Below, in pieces: positions 1-8,039 of a stretch of DNA of 46,124 nucleotides. The translations under genes were made by a program, and so were the position numbers. Each line of letters opens with the position of its first letter. Within the stretch, counting starts at the first letter, position 1. The notes beneath the pieces were generated by a model that saw only the letters and a program-made list of their open reading frames with translations, did not search any database and was not told where the DNA came from. The stretch comes from AEGEAN-183 sp964002385 (GTDB taxonomy: Bacteria; Pseudomonadota; Gammaproteobacteria; Magnimaribacterales; Magnimaribacteraceae), in contig CAXFFS010000001.1 in the NCBI GenBank assembly GCA_964002385.1, positions 1 through 46,124 of the forward strand, read 5' to 3'.

Positions 1-248
1 GAAGCTACCACTTCCGAAACATTTATTTCTGAACTGTGTCTAGATAACCTGTATCCTCCAGTAGGTCCCCTGGCAGCCTCTACAATGCCTGCTTTTCTTA
101 AGTTTCTAAATAATTGTTCCAGGTAAGAAATGGGCATATCTTGTCTAACTGCTATCTTAGAAAGTGAAGTGAATTCTTTACCTGATTGGTGCAGAGAAAG
201 GTCAAGTAAAGCTGTAACAGCATACTTACCTTTGGTTGTTAGTCTCAT
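1..248 (-). CDS. iscR: Fe-S cluster regulator IscR, Rrf2 family (3' end beyond window)
   Basis: Only the first 82 codons are inside the window. The reverse strand reads MRLTTKGKYAVTALLDLSLH, then an HTH segment ending GPTGGYRLSR, which is the characteristic winged-helix N-terminus of IscR/Rrf2 regulators. The cluster-binding cysteines would lie in the missing part. By family knowledge IscR senses [2Fe-2S] status and represses the isc Fe-S assembly operon, including itself; the operator-like site just upstream (265-289) agrees with IscR rather than another Rrf2 protein. The ATG lies only a few bases after the predicted transcription start, so the mRNA may be nearly leaderless. It is divergent from the Fe-S-rich korCAB operon. 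Confidence 0.9.
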   Translation of the reverse strand, partial: MRLTTKGKYAVTALLDLSLHQSGKEFTSLSKIAVRQDMPISYLEQLFRNLRKAGIVEAARGPTGGYRLSRHSSEINVSEVVA

Positions 249-257
249 AATCTCGCT

Positions 258-289
258 ATTCTATAATCCCGACTAAATTTGTCAAGATT
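258..289 (-). promoter_or_regulatory. iscR promoter with overlapping type 1 IscR-binding site
   Basis: On the minus strand a TTGACA -35 (280-285) and a TAGAAT -10 (258-263) are 16 bp apart. A dyad at 265-289 (half-sites CTTGAC and GTCGGG separated by AAATTTA) matches about 20 of 25 positions of the published type 1 IscR consensus, by my own alignment. It covers the -35 and the spacer, as expected for autorepression. No binding data are available here. Confidence 0.7.
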
Positions 290-385
290 TACTAATATGT
301 ACCTTTTAATATAATTTTGAGGTTTTGTAAAGAGAAAAAATTAGGTAATTTTTGTAAAAAAAAGCTTTAAATATGTGTTTTTTTA

Positions 386-411
386 TGTACCATACAGAAA
401 ATTAAGGTACA
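386..411. promoter_or_regulatory. Candidate operator upstream of korC (TGTACC inverted repeat)
   Basis: TGTACC at 386-391 and GGTACA at 406-411 are perfect 6-bp inverted arms separated by 14 bp, centred about 46 bases before the korC start. A third TGTACC lies at 298-303. The spacing suits a dimeric regulator, but no regulator is identified and the arms are short, so this is only a candidate. Confidence 0.3.
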
Positions 412-444
412 GCTTTACTAACGGAAGATTAAAAATTAACCAGT

Positions 445-2460
445 ATGGATACTAGATACCTATTTAAAAGACATAACACTTGGTGGGTTAAAATTGCTGT
501 TCCTAGAACCTTACGTAACCAATTAGGATACGATCTAAGGCAATCCTTAAAAACTCATGATCTTGAAGAAGCTCAAGACTTAAGATGGTCTGTCATTGAG
601 TCCTTAAAGGAAAAAATAGAGTTAACAAAGCAAATACCCCTAGAAGATCATAAAATTGAAGAAGCAAGTACTGCTGTAGAAACTTTTATGCCCATTACTG
701 ATGCCAATAACCCTCAGTATTACCATAAAATAGTAGATTGCCAGTACGCTTGCCCTTCTCACACTCCGGTTCCTGAATATATAAGACAAATCTCTCAAGG
801 AAACTACACAGAAGCTTATATGATCAATTGGGAATCTAATGTTTTTCCGGGCATTCTAGGAAGGACTTGTGATAGACCATGCGAACCGGCTTGTAGAAGA
901 ACTAGAACTCATGAAAAACCAGTAGCAATCTGTCGACTCAAAAGAGTTACTTATGACTATAAGGAAGATATAACTCATCTTTTACCAGAAGTTCCAGAAG
1001 AAAAAACTGGTAAAAAACTTGCCCTTATCGGAGCAGGTCCAGCTTCACTTACCGTAGCAAGAGATCTTCTTGTCCTAGGTCATGAGTGCGTAATATTAGA
1101 AAAAGACCATAAAGCAGGCGGACTTATGAGAACTAATATACCTGCATTTAGATTGCCTGTTGAAGTTTTAGACGATGAAGTAGACCAAATTATCAATATG
1201 GGTATTGAAATGAAATTCAATTCAGAAATAGCAAGCATGAAATCGTTACTTGAGGAGGATTTTGATGCCATATTTGTAGGAACAGGCGCTCCTAGAGGAA
1301 AAGACCTTAATATTGAAGGTAGGCAAGACGCAGCAAAAAATATACATATTGGTATAGATTGGTTAACAAGTATTGCTTTTGAACATACTGACTCTGTAGG
1401 GAAAAAGGTAATAGTACTCGGGGGAGGAAATACTGCTATGGATTGTTGCAGATCCTCTCTACGTTTAGGAGCCGAGGAAGTTAAAGTTGTTGTAAGAAGT
1501 CCTTTTGATCAGATGAAAGCTTCCGAATGGGAAATAGAAGAAGCTATGGAAGAAAATATTCCTATATTTGAAAATCATGTACCTAAAAAGTTTCTATTAA
1601 ACGAAGGGAAGCTGGTAGGCATGGAGTTTGAAAAGGTAGATGCCGTTTTTGATGAAAACGGTAAAAGATCATTGGTTCCTACGGGCGAAGACCCTGTGAT
1701 TTTTGAATGTGACGATGTCCTGGTTGCAATTGGACAGGATAATGCTTTCGATTGGATTGAAAGAGATATAGGAATTGAATTTGGTGAATGGGATATGCCT
1801 GTTATTGATAAGGTTACATTCCAATCAACTCATCCTAAAATTTTCTTTGGTGGAGATGCTGCCTGGGGGCCTGAAAATATTATATGGGCTGCAGCCCATG
1901 GCCATCAAGCTGCTATCTCTATTGATAAATTTTTTAATGATCTTGATCTCTACGAAAGACCTGAACCAACTACTAACCTTGTTACTCAAAAAATGGGTGT
2001 TCACGAATGGTCATATGATAACGACATTTCACAAGCAAAAAGATTTCTAGTACCTCATGCAGACCAATCCATATCCTTAAAAGACTTAAAGGTTGAGGTT
2101 GAACTAGGTTTTGACGACAAAATGGCTTTTGAAGAAGCCCAAAGATGCCTCAATTGTGACGTACAAACTGTATTTACTGAAGACCTGTGCATTGAATGTG
2201 ATGCCTGTGAAGACATTTGCCCAACAGATTGTATAAATTTTATAGATAATTCTAATGAGGAAGACTTAAGGAACAACTTGAGAGTCCCAGCCTTAAATCT
2301 GGATCAAGATTTGCTTGTGTCAGACAAACTAATACAGACTCAGAGAGTGATGGTAAAAGATGAAGATGTGTGCCTGCACTGCGGACTTTGTGCTGAAAGG
2401 TGCCCTACTGGGGCATGGGATATGCAAACTTATCTTTATGAGGAAGCTAAGGTTTATTAA
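445..2460 (+). CDS. korC: 2-oxoacid oxidoreductase NAD(P)-linked flavin/Fe-S subunit with N-terminal DUF6538-like domain
   Basis: 671 residues. Residues about 90-170 are a cysteine-rich Fe-S domain (DCQYACP, GRTCDRPCEPAC). Residues 190-560 are a glutamate-synthase-small-subunit-like oxidoreductase, with FAD motif GAGPAS near 196 and a NAD(P) motif GGGNTA near 325. The C-terminus has two [4Fe-4S] motifs (CIECDACEDICP and CLHCGLCAERCP). By analogy with KorC of Azoarcus evansii, it would pass electrons from the KorAB enzyme to NAD(P)+. Residues 1-60 (RYLFKRHNTWWVKIAVP...) resemble the DUF6538 domain at the N-terminus of tyrosine integrases, which is unexpected. The Shine-Dalgarno at 445 is weak. 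An internal ATG at 688 would remove the extra domain but has no Shine-Dalgarno. The stop overlaps the korA start (TAATG). Confidence 0.8.
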   Translation: MDTRYLFKRHNTWWVKIAVPRTLRNQLGYDLRQSLKTHDLEEAQDLRWSVIESLKEKIELTKQIPLEDHKIEEASTAVETFMPITDANNPQYYHKIVDCQYACPSHTPVPEYIRQISQGNYTEAYMINWESNVFPGILGRTCDRPCEPACRRTRTHEKPVAICRLKRVTYDYKEDITHLLPEVPEEKTGKKLALIGAGPASLTVARDLLVLGHECVILEKDHKAGGLMRTNIPAFRLPVEVLDDEVDQIINMGIEMKFNSEIASMKSLLEEDFDAIFVGTGAPRGKDLNIEGRQDAAKNIHIGIDWLTSIAFEHTDSVGKKVIVLGGGNTAMDCCRSSLRLGAEEVKVVVRSPFDQMKASEWEIEEAMEENIPIFENHVPKKFLLNEGKLVGMEFEKVDAVFDENGKRSLVPTGEDPVIFECDDVLVAIGQDNAFDWIERDIGIEFGEWDMPVIDKVTFQSTHPKIFFGGDAAWGPENIIWAAAHGHQAAISIDKFFNDLDLYERPEPTTNLVTQKMGVHEWSYDNDISQAKRFLVPHADQSISLKDLKVEVELGFDDKMAFEEAQRCLNCDVQTVFTEDLCIECDACEDICPTDCINFIDNSNEEDLRNNLRVPALNLDQDLLVSDKLIQTQRVMVKDEDVCLHCGLCAERCPTGAWDMQTYLYEEAKVY

Positions 2461-4289
2461 TGACCAAGATAGTAAGCATTAATGAGTTTGTAATAAAGTT
2501 TGCAAATGTGAATGGCTCTGGATCTGCAAGTGCAAACCAGATGTTTGCTAAAGGAATTTTTAGATCCGGTGTACCCGTGAGTCCTAAAAATATTTTTCCC
2601 TCAAACATTCAAGGACTTCCTACTTGGTTTGAAGTAAGAATTAGTGAAAAAGGATATCTAGGCAGAACGGAGGGAGTAGATATAGCTGTAGCTATGAATC
2701 CTCAATCATATAACGAAGATCTTAGAGAAATAAATTCTGGGGGTTATTTAATTTATGACTCTTCTTGGAAAAGGGACTTTAAAAGAACAGACATAAATAT
2801 CATTGAAATTCCTCTCACAAAACTTTGTGTTGAAGAATTTACTAACCCCAAAACAAGGCTTTTATTTAAAAATATTGTCTATGTAGGAGCACTTTCTTAC
2901 CTTTTGGGAATGGACAAGGAAATCTATGAAACTCTAATTGCTGAACAATTTAAGGGTAAAGAAAAACTGATAGCCCCAAATATAAAGGCACTTAATATTG
3001 GTTACGATTATGCTTCAGGAAATCTGAAAGGAAATTGTGAAATTAAAGTCAACAAATCAGAAAAAACAAAAGGAATGATTTTAACAAGTGGCAATGATGC
3101 CTCTGGACTTGGCTGTGTTTATGGTGGAGCAACTGTATGTTCTTGGTATCCAATAACACCATCAACCTCTTTAGCTGAAGCTTTTACTGATTATAGTGAG
3201 AAGCTAAGAATAGAAGAGAACACAAACAAAAATAAATATGCCATTATTCAAGCTGAAGATGAATTAGCAGCTATTGGTATGGCTATAGGTGCCAATTGGA
3301 ATGGAGCAAGGGCTTTCACAGCAACAAGCGGACCTGGTATATCCCTTATGAGCGAGTTCTTGGGTTTGGCCTATTTTGCTGAAGTTCCTTTGGTTGTTTT
3401 TGATATACAAAGAGGTGGGCCTTCTACTGGAATGCCTACTCGGACTCAACAATCAGATGTTTTGTCTTGTGCTTATGCATCTCATGGTGATACCAAACAT
3501 GTTTTATTGATCCCCTCAGACCCCAAAGAATGTTTTGAATTTGCAGCAGAGGCTTTTGACCTAGCAGATAGAATCCAGACACCAGTTATTGTTCTCTCTG
3601 ACTTAGATTTGGGAATGAATGACTGGTCTTGCCCGGAATTTGAATGGGATGACTCAAAAACCTATGACAAAGGAAAAGTTCTTCATGCTAAAGATTTAGA
3701 AGAAATTGAGAAATTTGGAAGGTATTTAGATGTAGATGGAGATGGCATACCCTATAGAACCTATCCAGGTGCTCATTCAGAGAAAGGAGCATATTTTACT
3801 AGAGGAACATCCCATGATGAATATGCTAGATATACTGAAGATGGAGTAGTGAATGCAAGAAACTTATCTCGTCTACTCAAAAAATATCAAACCGCATCTG
3901 ACCTGGTTCCAAGTCCTATTTTTAACCAAGAAACAAATTCAAGTCCTACTGGGGTTATTTACTTTGGAAGCACAGAAGCTTCAATGCAAGAAGCCCTGGA
4001 TAAACTCCATGAAGAAGGAATAGTTCTCGATGCAATGAGAATAAGAGCTTTCCCTTTCAACCTAGAAGTTTGGGAATTCATTGAAGACCACGATTTACTG
4101 TTTATAGTAGAGCAAAACAGGGATGGTCAAATGAGAACTCTGTTTATGGCAGAAGGAGGTATCATCCCAGATAAGTTAGTTTCTATCTTGTGTTTTGATG
4201 GTCAACCTATAACTGCAGACTTTATCTCAAACAAAATTAGCTCTCATATAACAGGTAGTCCTTCGAAATCAGCCTCTGGAGGTAAATAA
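2460..4289 (+). CDS. korA: 2-oxoacid:acceptor oxidoreductase, fused gamma-alpha subunit
   Basis: 609 residues. Residues about 10-190 are the gamma domain (FANVNGSGSASANQMF, then AMNPQSYNEDL). Residues about 205-600 are the alpha, pyrimidine-binding domain, with YPITPSTS near 230 and GGPSTGMPTRTQQSD near 319, both hallmarks of 2-oxoglutarate/2-oxoacid:ferredoxin oxidoreductases. The gamma-alpha fusion matches KorA of mycobacteria and other aerobes. With KorB it would decarboxylate a 2-oxoacid, most likely 2-oxoglutarate, to the acyl-CoA. There is no ferredoxin domain here, so electrons presumably leave through KorC. The ATG overlaps the korC stop by one base. Substrate is inferred from family and operon and could be another 2-oxoacid. 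Confidence 0.85.
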   Translation: MTKIVSINEFVIKFANVNGSGSASANQMFAKGIFRSGVPVSPKNIFPSNIQGLPTWFEVRISEKGYLGRTEGVDIAVAMNPQSYNEDLREINSGGYLIYDSSWKRDFKRTDINIIEIPLTKLCVEEFTNPKTRLLFKNIVYVGALSYLLGMDKEIYETLIAEQFKGKEKLIAPNIKALNIGYDYASGNLKGNCEIKVNKSEKTKGMILTSGNDASGLGCVYGGATVCSWYPITPSTSLAEAFTDYSEKLRIEENTNKNKYAIIQAEDELAAIGMAIGANWNGARAFTATSGPGISLMSEFLGLAYFAEVPLVVFDIQRGGPSTGMPTRTQQSDVLSCAYASHGDTKHVLLIPSDPKECFEFAAEAFDLADRIQTPVIVLSDLDLGMNDWSCPEFEWDDSKTYDKGKVLHAKDLEEIEKFGRYLDVDGDGIPYRTYPGAHSEKGAYFTRGTSHDEYARYTEDGVVNARNLSRLLKKYQTASDLVPSPIFNQETNSSPTGVIYFGSTEASMQEALDKLHEEGIVLDAMRIRAFPFNLEVWEFIEDHDLLFIVEQNRDGQMRTLFMAEGGIIPDKLVSILCFDGQPITADFISNKISSHITGSPSKSASGGK

Positions 4290-4293
4290 ATTG
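4278..4293 (+). promoter_or_regulatory. Strong ribosome-binding site that fixes the TTG start of korB
   Basis: GGAGGT (4278-4283) lies inside the end of korA, 7 bases before TTG at 4291. The next in-frame residues, TYIVKPKNHHPDLERN, lead straight into the conserved KorB N-terminus and contain no Met, which supports TTG as the true start. Confidence 0.8.
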
Positions 4294-5346
4294 ACCTACA
4301 TAGTAAAACCAAAGAACCACCACCCTGATCTTGAACGAAATGAACTTGGGCTCACAAGAAGAGACTATGAAGGCTCAATTTCTAGTTTGTGTGCCGGTTG
4401 TGGACATGATTCTATAAGTGCAGCAATTTTAGAAGCTTGTTTCCAACTTAATATTTCAGCCCATCGTGTAGCAAAATTATCAGGAATTGGTTGCTCTTCA
4501 AAGGCGCCAGCTTATTTTTTAAACCAGGCGCATGGATTTAATTCGGTTCATGGAAGGATGCCATCTATAGCAACTGGAGCAAATCTGGCGAATCATGAAT
4601 TAATGTATTTGGGAATTTCAGGTGATGGAGATACTGCCTCGATTGGCATAGGCCAATTTGTTCATGCCGCTAGAAGACAATTAAATGTCGTGTATATAGT
4701 TGAGAACAATGGAACTTATGGACTAACTAAAGGGCAGTTCTCAGCAACAAATGATCTGGAATCAAAAAGTAAATATGGAGAAGATAATCTTTTTCCTGCA
4801 ATAGATTTAGCTGCAATGGCTATCCAGCTTGGAGCTAGCTTTGTGGCAAGAAGTTTTTCGGGAGATAAAGACCAATTAGTCCCCCTCTTAAAAGCATCTA
4901 TGAAGCATAAAGGCTTCTCTTTCCTCGACATCATTTCTCCTTGTGTTACCTTCAATAATCATAAGACTTCCACAAAAAGCTATGATTACATTAGAGAACA
5001 CAATGAGTCGGTCTCTAAGCCAGACTTTGTACCTCTAGGTAAAGAAATAACTACAAGTTATGATGAAGGCGAGAGCGTTCAAGTCCCTCTGCATGATGGT
5101 TCATTGATCTCTTTAGAAAAACTATCTAAAGATTTTGATCCTTCTAATAAGTCTTCTTCTTTGGCCAAAATTAATAAAGCGGAAGAGGAAGGTAAGGTAT
5201 TAACAGGTTTGCTCTATATAAATACTGAGGCTAAGGATTTAAAAGAGATACTTAATGTAGTGGATAAGCCCTTAAATCAATTAAATGAAAAGGACCTATG
5301 TCCTGGAACTAAGAAATTAAAAGAAATTAATAAAGATCTTTGTTGA
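4291..5346 (+). CDS. korB: 2-oxoacid:acceptor oxidoreductase beta subunit, TPP-binding
   Basis: 351 residues. It has CAGCGH (Cys34, Cys37) and Cys68 as likely [4Fe-4S] ligands. The TPP/Mg motif begins GDGD at residues 111-114 and continues through SIGIGQFVHAARR to NNGTYGLTKGQ, typical of the beta subunit of 2-oxoglutarate:ferredoxin oxidoreductase. It pairs with KorA to form the catalytic site. Start TTG with a GGAGGT Shine-Dalgarno. The last 100 or so residues are less conserved in appearance, with SSSLAKINKAEEEGK and a terminal lysine-rich stretch. It ends one base before the stop of the convergent purC, leaving no room for a classical terminator. Confidence 0.88.
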   Translation: MTYIVKPKNHHPDLERNELGLTRRDYEGSISSLCAGCGHDSISAAILEACFQLNISAHRVAKLSGIGCSSKAPAYFLNQAHGFNSVHGRMPSIATGANLANHELMYLGISGDGDTASIGIGQFVHAARRQLNVVYIVENNGTYGLTKGQFSATNDLESKSKYGEDNLFPAIDLAAMAIQLGASFVARSFSGDKDQLVPLLKASMKHKGFSFLDIISPCVTFNNHKTSTKSYDYIREHNESVSKPDFVPLGKEITTSYDEGESVQVPLHDGSLISLEKLSKDFDPSNKSSSLAKINKAEEEGKVLTGLLYINTEAKDLKEILNVVDKPLNQLNEKDLCPGTKKLKEINKDLC

Positions 5347-5347
5347 T

Positions 5348-6064
5348 TTATTCTATACCTAGCTTCTTTGCTATTACCTGGTATGACTCAACAACATCCC
5401 CAAGATCCTGTCTAAATCTGTCCTTATCAAGCTTTTCTCTTGTATGCGAATCCCATACCCTGCAACCATCTGGGGTAAACTCATCACCTAGAAGTAATTC
5501 ACCCTTAAAAGAACCAAACTCCAACTTATAATCTACAAGTATCATTCCAGCTTCAGCAAATAGGTTCTTGAGTATTTCATTCACTTGAAATGTCTTCTTC
5601 TTCATCTGATCTACTTGATTTTCAGTAGCCCAATTGAAAGATTCAATATGATATTCATTAATCATAGGATCATGAAGCTCATCATCCTTATAAAAGAATT
5701 CAAAAGTAGGTGGATTCAGATCCAAACCTTCCTCTATTCCAAGCCTTTTACAAATACTTCCTGCTGCTATATTTCTAATTACACATTCAACGGGAACCAT
5801 TTCAAGCTTCTTGACCAAACTTTCAGTTTCAGAAAGTAGCCTTTCAAAGTGAGTAGGCACACCTTCTTTTTCAAGAATATCCATAATAAACGCATTAAAT
5901 TTATTATTAGTAGCACCTTTTCCCTCTAAACTTTCTTTTTTAACGCCATCAAAAGCTGAGGTGTCATCTCTGTAATGCATAAAGTAATAATCTGGGTTAG
6001 AAGTCTCGTACAAAGACTTTGCTTTCCCTGAGCTTATTAACTTACCCTTTTCTATATCTTCCAT
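5348..6064 (-). CDS. purC: Phosphoribosylaminoimidazole-succinocarboxamide synthase (SAICAR synthetase)
   Basis: 238 residues, the usual length of bacterial PurC (E. coli 237). It catalyses ATP-dependent addition of aspartate to CAIR in purine synthesis, in the cytoplasm. Visible family features are GKAKSLYET near the N-terminus, RDDTSAFDG, the VECVIRNIAAGS core, MILVDYKLEFG, and DEFTPDGCRVWD near the C-terminus. It follows bamC by 8 bases, and purC downstream of dapA-bamC is the order found in E. coli. ATG start. The gene is convergent with korB. Confidence 0.97.
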   Translation of the reverse strand: MEDIEKGKLISSGKAKSLYETSNPDYYFMHYRDDTSAFDGVKKESLEGKGATNNKFNAFIMDILEKEGVPTHFERLLSETESLVKKLEMVPVECVIRNIAAGSICKRLGIEEGLDLNPPTFEFFYKDDELHDPMINEYHIESFNWATENQVDQMKKKTFQVNEILKNLFAEAGMILVDYKLEFGSFKGELLLGDEFTPDGCRVWDSHTREKLDKDRFRQDLGDVVESYQVIAKKLGIE

Positions 6065-6072
6065 AAAAGCAA

Positions 6073-7068
6073 CTATGATAACGATTGGTTAATCTCGGAG
6101 AGTAAATCTCTTTCAAAGTTCTCTGCTGCCTCGCTGGCACTATCTACGGTAATGGTGCATTTATTTTGACCAATTTTTTTTACGTAAATTTTAAAGTCTG
6201 GATTCTTTGAATTTTTACTTCTTGTAAAAAGCTTTTTAACAAAGCCTTCTTCCTCTTCTCGAGTGAAACTAACAAAAAATACTCCATTTGTACGGTCTAA
6301 ATCATTAACTGTTATAAGTGCTTCTTTAAGTGCCCTATCAACTGCAGCCCAAGCCCTAGGAAATTCCAGATTCATTTCAATAAAGTTTGAGCCATCCTCA
6401 GATTGTTTTAGAACTGCTTTTTGTCCAAGATTGAGGTTTAAAGCTACTAAAGAAGTACCTCCTGTTGATGGAGCATCCGTTAAAAAATCTAAGGCGTCTC
6501 TTAAAACATCATCTTCAAGATTGTCTTCTACTGGAACACGAATCCAATTATTGTCTGTATTTTTTATTAAATGAGAGAGAAAGATTTCTGAACTGGCTTG
6601 CCTTATACCATGTTCAATTTTCATCTGTAATTTTGTTTGTTTTGAATTTACTTGTAGCTCTTGGCTTTCAAAAATACCTGAATTTGGGTCTTCGTAAGAC
6701 AAACCGAAATTACTAGATGACCAAAAGTCTTTCATCAATGGCCAAACGCTACTAGGAAGAGCTTCCACATAAAGCCATCTAATCTCACCTAATTTATGCA
6801 TCCTTATTTCATTAGTTGACCCGGAAGAGAATACTTGGGCAGGTAGTGGAATCTCATAAGAATCCCCTACAAGATCTTCTTCAGTACTAGGGATTGGATA
6901 AAAATCAATTATGGGTCTTGTAGATTGTTCAGAAGAGATTTCTATAGGCTCAGACTGTTTCTCTTTTAAGTAATCATATCTGTGATCTTCCAATATCCAT
7001 CCACAGGAGCCTAGAATTAAAGCTAACGTAAATAGAACTAAATATTTTTTTCCGCTAAGAATTGTCAT
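6073..7068 (-). CDS. bamC: Outer-membrane assembly lipoprotein BamC (NlpB)
   Basis: 331 residues. The N-terminus KKYLVLFTLALILGSC is a lipoprotein signal with lipobox LGSC and modified Cys22. The downstream unstructured segment and two-domain layout fit BamC, the accessory lipoprotein of the BAM complex that inserts beta-barrel proteins in the outer membrane. Sequence similarity within the family is low, so position supports the call: it directly follows dapA (TAAATG, zero spacing) and precedes purC, as in E. coli. The C-terminal half, with NGVFFVSFTREEEEGFVKKL, resembles the second helix-grip domain. Confidence 0.87.
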   Translation of the reverse strand: MTILSGKKYLVLFTLALILGSCGWILEDHRYDYLKEKQSEPIEISSEQSTRPIIDFYPIPSTEEDLVGDSYEIPLPAQVFSSGSTNEIRMHKLGEIRWLYVEALPSSVWPLMKDFWSSSNFGLSYEDPNSGIFESQELQVNSKQTKLQMKIEHGIRQASSEIFLSHLIKNTDNNWIRVPVEDNLEDDVLRDALDFLTDAPSTGGTSLVALNLNLGQKAVLKQSEDGSNFIEMNLEFPRAWAAVDRALKEALITVNDLDRTNGVFFVSFTREEEEGFVKKLFTRSKNSKNPDFKIYVKKIGQNKCTITVDSASEAAENFERDLLSEINQSLS

Positions 7069-7956
7069 TTAATTTGTAAGACCTAATTTATTTAGTATTA
7101 GTTCAATCTCGGGAACATACTCTTCATCTAGAATGGTAAGTGGAAGCCTAATGCCTGATGGAATCCTTCCCAGTCTGTTCAGCACCCATTTTACAGGAAT
7201 CGGGCTTGTTTCAATAAATAATGCGTCATGAAGGTTAGTTATTTTAGAATCAGCTTGATGCGCTTCCTTGGCAAGCCCACTTAATGCCAACTCACATATC
7301 TTAGAAATTTTTTCTGGTACTACATTTGCAGTTACCGAAATAATTCCATGACCTCCCCCATTGAGGAACTTGCAAGCAGTTACGTCATCACCTGAATACA
7401 AAAAAAAGGACTCATCATGTATTTTATTTTTTAATTGGGATAATCTCTCAGGATCGGGTGAAGCCTCTTTAATTCCCACAATATTCTCTATTTTAGAGAG
7501 GTCAGCTACCGTTTCTGGTAAAAGATCACACGCTGTTCTCGTTGGAACATTGTACAAAATTTGGGGGATATCTACTTCCGAAGCTATTTCAGAATAATGT
7601 TCTATAAGACCTTTTTGAGTCGGTCTATTGTAATAAGGGGTAACAAGAAGGGCAGCGGATGCACCTGCTTCTTTAGCAGATGAAGTTAGGTATGTTGCTT
7701 CCTTGGTAGAATTGGCTCCAGTACCAGCAATAATAGGAATCCTGCCTGCAGAATGATTTACAGATTGTTCTATTACTTGAATATGTTCTGCAACATCCAG
7801 AGTTGCAGACTCTCCTGTAGTGCCTACCGACACTATTGCTGAAGTTCCAGAGACTATATGCCAATCAATTAGATCAAATAAAGACTGCCAACTAATATTG
7901 CCATCTTGCTCCATCGGAGTAACTAAGGCTACTATTGATCCTTTTACATTAAACAT
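7069..7956 (-). CDS. dapA: 4-hydroxy-tetrahydrodipicolinate synthase
   Basis: 295 residues (E. coli 292). It condenses pyruvate with aspartate semialdehyde, the first committed step to diaminopimelate and lysine. Seen directly: GTTGE at 46-50, Tyr135 in YNVPTRT, Arg140, and the Schiff-base Lys163 in GIKEAS, all matching catalytic residues of the family. The barrel is full length. It heads a dapA-bamC-purC operon and is divergent from bcp with an 80-base spacer. The gcvR gene that sits between dapA and bcp in E. coli is absent. Confidence 0.97.
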   Translation of the reverse strand: MFNVKGSIVALVTPMEQDGNISWQSLFDLIDWHIVSGTSAIVSVGTTGESATLDVAEHIQVIEQSVNHSAGRIPIIAGTGANSTKEATYLTSSAKEAGASAALLVTPYYNRPTQKGLIEHYSEIASEVDIPQILYNVPTRTACDLLPETVADLSKIENIVGIKEASPDPERLSQLKNKIHDESFFLYSGDDVTACKFLNGGGHGIISVTANVVPEKISKICELALSGLAKEAHQADSKITNLHDALFIETSPIPVKWVLNRLGRIPSGIRLPLTILDEEYVPEIELILNKLGLTN

Positions 7957-8025
7957 AACAAACTAATCGGGTAACTTATTCTGGTTATTTAAATAGATTT
8001 CTAATAAATTAATTATATCAACAAT

Positions 8026-8039
8026 AAGGAGAATATATG
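8026..8039 (+). promoter_or_regulatory. Ribosome-binding site of bcp
   Basis: AAGGAG at 8026-8031, 5 bases before ATG at 8037, is one of the few near-consensus Shine-Dalgarno sequences in the window. It lies in the 80-base AT-rich spacer shared with divergent dapA. Confidence 0.75.

Noticed and set aside
336..353. AAAAATTA/TAATTTTT inverted repeat upstream of korC
   Set aside because: Pure A/T arms around a 2-base centre are expected by chance in this AT-rich spacer and cannot form a useful hairpin.
1775..2050. Open frame of 91 residues inside korC
   Set aside because: It is an out-of-frame shadow of a strongly conserved coding region, with low-complexity Leu/Ile composition. The same applies to the other internal frames, for example 4716-4955, 9220-9507 and 42478-42861.
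688..2460. korC starting at ATG 688 without the N-terminal extension
   Set aside because: No Shine-Dalgarno at 688, and the upstream 81 codons form a recognisable domain in the same open frame. The longer protein is kept, with the doubt noted.
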